A stretch of 25,478 nt of DNA from Physocladia obscura. Lineage: Eukaryota; Chytridiomycota; Chytridiomycetes; Chytridiales; Chytriomycetaceae. The position numbers and the translations under genes are program-made. The stretch lies in the NCBI GenBank assembly GCA_027596945.1, contig JADGJH010000202.1, forward strand, positions 1-25,478, given 5' to 3'. The notes under the pieces were generated by a model. The model ran no database searches and had not been told where the DNA came from. It saw only the letters and a list, made by a program, of their open reading frames with translations. Positions 20,184 to 25,478 of the stretch are shown piece after piece. The first letter of the stretch is position 1. Each line of letters opens with the position of its first letter.

Positions 20184-21115
20184 TTGTCTATTTGAAACGG
20201 AAATTAATTAATTTACCTTAACTTCAACTCGAAATTATTACTATTATATTATTATTTTATTATCATATTATCTTTTATTCTCCTTTATTATTCTTCTATT
20301 TGTCAGCTGCAAGTTCTTTTCCATTTCACAATTTTCTTTATGAAGTTTTTGCTTGCACTGCCCAAAAATTCTATTTCACTTTGTTTCAGAAAGGATCCTG
20401 ACACTCTATAAATTCAGTGTTATTGAAGTTAAAATAAACAGAGAATTCTTTATTGAAAACTTCAACTTCACTTTGCTTTAGAACAAAAAGGAAGACCTCG
20501 CTGTGTGAGACACAGCTCAAGAATATTCGTCGCTTTGCTTGTTCCAAGTTAACTTCGCCCACTTGGAATCTCTTCAATTCTCTCACATTATTTGTAACGG
20601 AATCAGTATTCTTCACTGATATGGTGACAAATCAATACTTTCCCACATTTTTCACATTTCAAATTCTGTTCTGGAAAATTCTTCAAGCATCAACACAACA
20701 ACTAAGAACAACAATAAAGACCTTATTTTACTTCCATATTATTCTTTCATCATTACTTTGTCAATCTTTCAATTATTATCCCTCCCTTTAATTCAACCCT
20801 TTAATTCAACTTTTTACTTTATTTTCTTATTTCTTCATTTTTCTCTGTTTTTCTTTATTTTTCTCTTTCTGGAAACTCCTTTATTTCTATTTCAAATCCA
20901 AAACTATAAATTCGAAACTCCTGAATGAAAATAAAAAGAATCTTCTTGAAAACTCAAATCTTTGGCTCTTAAAACTACTAACTAGAGGCTCATTCTGTAA
21001 CATTTCGTAGCACCAGCTATAAGAACCTCTCTCTTCTGAATACTTCTACTGCTACTACTACTATTACTACTTCTACTACTTCTACTACTTCTACTACTAT
21101 CCACATTTTTTCATC
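20184..21115. other. AT-rich region upstream of the retroelement ORFs; possible 5' LTR/leader remnant
   Basis: Begins with the 5' flank of tRNA-Ile and a T/A tract. TATAAA-like (TCTATAAATT, about 20406) and AATAAA-like signals near 20431 precede CTTTATTG, compatible with an LTR R region. TGGTGACAAATC at 20622-20633 could be a primer-binding site (complement of a tRNA 3' end ...GTCACCA). No matching 3' LTR occurs in the window, so LTR limits cannot be set. Short open frames here are not convincing. Confidence 0.3.
21041..21100 (+). repeat. Microsatellite, TAC/TTC trinucleotides
   Basis: About 20 units of (TAC)n mixed with TTC in the leader just before the first Gag ATG at 21116. Confidence 0.9.
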
Positions 21116-22291
21116 ATGGATCTTACTATGAACACTGAGGAAACTATTGCTTTGGATGAAGCTGTGAGATGCCTCATTGCTCAACAACAAGCTCTACAAC
21201 AAACAATTGCTAATCAAGAAACAAACCTGGAAGCCTTCCAACATACTATTACTGAACAACATCAAGTTATTAACCTTCTGACAGAAAACTCAATGCACTT
21301 GATCCCACTATTGGAAGCTCTCAAAATTTTACTATTGGTCTCAATTCATCACAAAAAATATGCTTATCTGACTTTAAGATGCCTTCTGTCAAGCCCTTGG
21401 AATTTTCTGGAAATTTTAAAGGTAAAACTGGTCATGAACTTCAAAACTCTCTTGATGACTACCTGAACCGCTCCTTGGAACTATGCCAACTCTACAACTT
21501 TGCAAGAACTATTGGGACTGCTACTCACGCTGGACAGCCAACCTATGTTCAATTTGTCTCATCTGGACTCACAGGATGTGCACGCATTGCCTGGAGACAA
21601 CTTACTGAACAACAACGCACTGAAGCAACTTGGGACTTCTGTAAACAATGGATTCAATGTACATTTAGTTCAACTTTAACTCTATCACAAGCTGTGGAAA
21701 CTATGGAAGACTTACATCAAACTGGAGCTGTTACTCAATACTCTGCTGCCAAACTTGTCTCTGCAATCTCTGCTGCTGGTGTCACTTATCCTGAACAACA
21801 TCTGTGTTAAATATCTTAATGGACTCAAGCCTCATCTTCAAACTATGCCTGATCTCTACTGGATCCATAATGACTTGAGAAAATTACAACAAGAAGCTGA
21901 AACAATTGACGACCTTTATTTTTGCTGCAATTGCAAGCCACAGGCCAAAATTCGGCCCACCAAACATCAGAACGCCAGTATTAGTGCCCTTTCAACACAT
22001 TTCCACAACTCAGTGATCCAATGGAAATTGAGTCCAACAACAACAACAGCCCTTTCAACACCTTACACCTGAACAGAAACAATTTTTTTGTTCCAAAAAA
22101 TGGTGTGTCTACTGCCAATCTAAACAACATGACACAGACCATTGTGACAAACTCAAGGCTCGCCAAGCTTCACAAAGCAACAATATTAAGTCTTCAACAT
22201 CCAAACCAAGCTTCAAGAAAGCCTCAATCATCCATGCTGCCCAAACCATTGAAGAACAAACTATTGACAACTGTGCCATCATCAAACATTA
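21116..22291 (+). pseudogene. Retrotransposon Gag, frame-disrupted
   Basis: Starts MDLTMNTEETIALDEAVR with a Q-rich helix typical of Gag N-termini. The frame changes near 21300, near 21795 (a stop at 21808-21810 in the capsid frame) and again between about 21940 and 22050. The capsid-like part reads KPLEFSGNF ... IAWRQL ... WDFCKQWIQCTF, a usual pattern of Ty3/gypsy Gag. A zinc knuckle C-x2-C-x4-H-x4-C lies at 22104-22145 and the frame ends at a TAA near 22291. The protein packages element RNA; this copy cannot make it intact as read. Confidence 0.7.
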
Positions 22292-25141
22292 ACACTGTTG
22301 TTAACACAGGCTCTTCTACCATGCCAACAATTTCTACTGTACCTGAACTTACTACTGTCTCTATGGACCCACTGATTGAAAACAGCTCTATCAAAACTAT
22401 CCAACTTTTGCTCCATCACGTTGAAAACAGAACTGATCAAGTTGGACTGCTCATTTGCGAAGGCCAAGTAAATGGACATCCTGCCAAGATCCTTATTGAC
22501 TCTGGAGCCAACCAAAGTTTCATCAAAGCAAGTCATCCTTCAATCAAAGATAACCTTGTCACTACTGCTCAATCCCTCATTGTCAAGCTTGCTGACAAGT
22601 CGACTGTCACTGGCAAGACCACTAAACTACTTAAGTTGTCTGTAACTAGAACAAACTTCCAGGGCCATCACTCCTTTACTGCAGTACCATCTTTGGTCTA
22701 CGACGTCATTTTAAGCAAAAACTGGCTAAATAAACATAATCCAATGATTGATTGGCCTACAAATGGCATTCAAATCAAGAACTACTCCTGGTCCTGTACT
22801 TTACCAAAACCGCTACCTGAGATTATGACTGCCAAAAGCTTTGACAAGCTCTTCAAAAAGAAAGCTGACAAGAACTCAACTTTTGGCATCCTAATTCCAA
22901 AACCAACCACAAGCCACACAATCTCAAGCCAAGCAGCAAATACTTTAAAAACTACCACTGACAGCAATGACACCAATGCTGTGGCAAAGGAAGCACTCCA
23001 TCCTGAGATCTACAAAATTATAAATAAATACCCTACTTCAAGACCAACTGACCTGAAAATTGAAACTGAACCTAATTTCAAGCCACCATTCTATCCAATC
23101 TATCCAATGAATGCAAAGGCACTATCTACACTTAAAGAAGAACTGGACTTTCTCCTCAAGAATTCTAGAATCAAAAACTCAATTTCACCATATGGTGCTC
23201 CTATCTTCTTTGTCAAACAACAAACTAAGGTTAGTATTTGACTACTGTGCTCTAAACAAAATTACACACAAGAACCAAACACCTCTGCCAAACATCTTGG
23301 AATCACTCAACTGTCTTGGCAAGTCAAAATACTTTTCAAAACTTGACCTTGCTTCTGGATATCATCAAATCTGTATCTCTGAAGAAGACACTCCTAAAAC
23401 CGCTTTTTGTACTAAATATGGACACTTTGAATGGCTAGTCATGCCATTTGGACTCAGCAATGCTCTTGCTACTTTCCAAACCATTATGAATCAAATATTC
23501 TGTGATATGATTGATCTCTTTGTCATAATCTATTTGGATGACATACTCATCTATTTTATTACTCTGGAAGAATACTTCAAACATCTGGACCAAGTTCTCC
23601 AAAGACTCCAAGAAAACAACTTCCATGTCAGACTGCATAAATGCTCTTTTCTCACTGACCAACTGGAATACTTAGGATACAACATTTCCAAAGGACACAT
23701 CAATGTCCTACCATCAAGAATTCAAGCAATTAAAAATTTTGATGAACCACACTCTTATACAGATCTCCGAAGCTTTCTAGGACTAGCTAACACAATCCAC
23801 CGCTTTGTTGAAAAGCATCCTGCTCTACTTGTTCCACTATCTGACATTCTCAGAGGACACAAAACTGTACCATTTGAACAAGTCTTGGACTTACAAGCCA
23901 AGAAAATCTTCCTTCAAGCCAAGAAACATCTTTCTGACCCTAAATTTCTTGCCATGTTTGACCCAAGCAAGCCTGTTCATTTCTATTGTGACTGGTCTTC
24001 TCTAGCTATTGCAAGTTACGTTGTCCAACCAGATGAAAATGGAATTGACAAACCAATTGCCTTCCATTCACGCAAATGTAACCAAGGTGAATCAAAATAT
24101 CATCCTTATGAAGGCAAAGTACTTGCCCTAGTTGAAGCACTAAGACAACACAGACCCTACATTCTTGGAAATCAAGTCTACATATTCACTGACCATCAAT
24201 CACTACGCCACATACTGGACCAACCCAAACTAAGACCTGTATACCACCGATGGATTGCTGACATACTTGCCTATGCCTTCTACATCTAATGGCAACCTGG
24301 CAAATGGAACAAGATTGCTGATGCACTTTCTTGTCTCTCTCACACTAAGGAAATTGCAATTCAAGTCTCTTCAAACAATGACACTTCTACCATCTACACA
24401 ATTCAAGCCCCGTCTACAGCAATGCTCAATCTTACTGAATTGACTCTCACTGATGACTTCATGACTGAAATCAAGGAAACAACACCTAATGATCCTGAAT
24501 TTCAAGAATTCTCCAAGTACTTAATTGATCCTGAAAAACCAGAAACTTTTGAAAATAATCCTGCTACTGCACCACCTCACATACACTCTCAAATTTTATG
24601 CTACAAGCTCAGAAATGATTTTTTATACTACGTTGACAAGACTCATGCAAGACTTTTGTACCAAAACCACTCAGACATTTAATTATTCAAAAGACTCACT
24701 CCTATGGACCTGTGATTCACAACAACTAGGAACGCACTGCCAAAAGAATTACAAGTTACTTTCACTGGCCAAAGCTTAGTTGTGATGTCCAAGCCTTTGT
24801 TCAAACGTGTGATTCCTGCCAACAACACAAGATTGCAAGAAGTCTACCTTATAGATTACTCCAACCTCATGAAGTACCACCTTACCAATAGCACACAATT
24901 TCTGTTGACTTCATGACTCACTTACCAACAACTACAGCTGGAAATGACACAATGATGGTTGTTAATGATTCTGGAACCAATAAAACCTGAATCTCTGCCC
25001 TCAAGGGAACTGCCACTGCTTGTGACATTGCCAACATTTTTGAAGCTGAAATTTTCAAACACCATGGAATTCCCAAGCACATGATCTCTGATTGCAACAA
25101 CAAATTCATATCAATATTTTGGAAAGAACTCTGTCACTCTT
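22292..25141 (+). pseudogene. Retrotransposon Pol (protease, RT, RNase H, partial integrase), disrupted
   Basis: The protease has ILIDSGANQSFI at about 22490-22525. RT follows, with a frame change near 23225 next to the VFDYCALN motif and an intact YLDD active-site box near 23533-23544. RNase H-like motifs FYCDWSS and FTDHQSLRH are present. A TAA at 24287-24289 falls inside the conserved W-Q-P-G-K-W-N-K-I-A-D-A-L-S region. The integrase part has a C-x2-C of the zinc-binding end and the first two acidic core positions (SVDFM; SDCNNKF) but further stops (24680-24682; about 24890; about 24988). The sequence ends before the third acidic residue. No accessory or env-like gene is seen. Confidence 0.75.
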
Positions 25142-25478
25142 GATAAGTTTCCAGTTGTCAGTGGGTTTAATTCAGACTTCTAAGTTTATTCTTTAAAGCT
25201 TATTATAAAAACAAAAAGAAATAAAGTCCTTTTATGTGTTTTCGTGTGCAGTTTTATATTTGAATTGCCAACATGGCAGTTTTCTTTCAGTTTCCATGTT
25301 TTTCCAAAACAAGAAAAATTTTCAGTTTGAAAAAGATGCCTTGAAACACATCTTCTGACAAACAACAACATAAAGCTGTGTTGGCTCAGGAAACACACTT
25401 CAGCACAGCTTTCTGCTTCTGAATTAAGTTGTTGGTTATGTGAGATAATAAAGAATGTTTCTATTGTTTATTAGAGCT
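25142..25478. other. Unassigned sequence after the retroelement truncation point
   Basis: AT-rich, with AATAAA-like signals (AAATAAAG about 25220; AATAAAG about 25447) and TG-starting segments (TGATAAG at 25141; TGTTGG at 25431). It does not resemble the presumed 5' LTR region. It may be another LTR or host DNA; no gene is seen. Confidence 0.3.

Larger units (their letters stand above)
20620..25141 (+). mobile_element. Degenerate, 3'-truncated Ty3/gypsy-type LTR retrotransposon
   Basis: Domain order Gag - CCHC knuckle - protease - reverse transcriptase - RNase H - integrase is that of Ty3/gypsy elements. Several frame changes and stops interrupt it, and it ends abruptly within the integrase catalytic core near 25141, with no 3' LTR visible. 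The left limit is approximate (putative primer-binding site). It is oriented away from tRNA-Ile, lying on that gene's upstream side. Confidence 0.75.

Noticed and set aside
20386..20791. Small open frames upstream of Gag as host genes
   Set aside because: Low-complexity, no start context or motif, and inside the likely LTR/leader region.
21041..21100. Possible CRISPR-like or regulatory repeat array
   Set aside because: Plain trinucleotide microsatellite without spacers.

Overview
The window is nuclear DNA from an intron-rich, AT-rich eukaryote, most likely a fungus, probably an early-diverging one. The evidence is GT-AG introns of 37-99 nt, a PacC/Rim101-type pH-response factor, an Elongator ELP6 subunit, a protein resembling the fungal mitochondrial K+/H+ exchange-related family, an intron-bearing tRNA-Ile(TAT), and a Ty3/gypsy-type retroelement. 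The lineage is inferred from gene content only. Most genes had to be assembled by reading splice sites by eye; where exon phases join cleanly the models are stated with coordinates.

Layout. 1-1307 (+): C-terminal part of a PacC/Rim101-like protein. 1419-2414 (-): ELP6. 2462-3621 (+): three-exon unknown acidic protein, divergent from ELP6 across only 47 bp. 4331-6700 (-): guanylate-binding-protein (GBP) type large GTPase with nine exons, apparently broken by several stops and frame changes. 7153-10166 (-): DEAH-type RNA helicase fused to a CCCH zinc finger and a BMT5-like methyltransferase domain. 10379-10450 (+): tRNA-Ala(TGC). 10728-11780 (-): GC-rich two-helix membrane protein of the Mit_KHE1 type. 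11892-14612 (-): three-exon, 875-residue mostly disordered protein. 14640-14920: assembly gap of 10 N flanked by two imperfect copies of the same ~80 bp and a T/G-only tract. 14911-15408 (+): unresolved exon-like open frames.

15570-17209 and 17458-18657 (+) are two adjacent, apparently paralogous multi-exon genes of unknown family. Together they carry three copies of a ~50-65 residue basic module (core Y-P-x-I, G-K-K, P-K, V-K-R-E) placed just after a phase-0 intron in both genes. This is the best candidate here for something undescribed. 19431-19838 (-) is a small four-exon PMP3/UPF0057 membrane proteolipid whose first exon is 8 nt. 20090-20183 (-) is the intron-containing tRNA-Ile(TAT). From about 20.6 kb to 25.14 kb lies a decayed Ty3/gypsy-type element (Gag, protease, RT, RNase H, partial integrase), lying on the upstream side of the tRNA gene, and cut off inside the integrase core at about 25141.

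The genes do not form a pathway; they look like an ordinary compact fungal gene neighbourhood plus one accessory stretch (15.5-25.5 kb) with a local duplication and a transposon. Several apparent lesions (GBP, retroelement) could be real decay or consensus indels; the damaged sequence around the N gap shows that assembly quality is locally poor.
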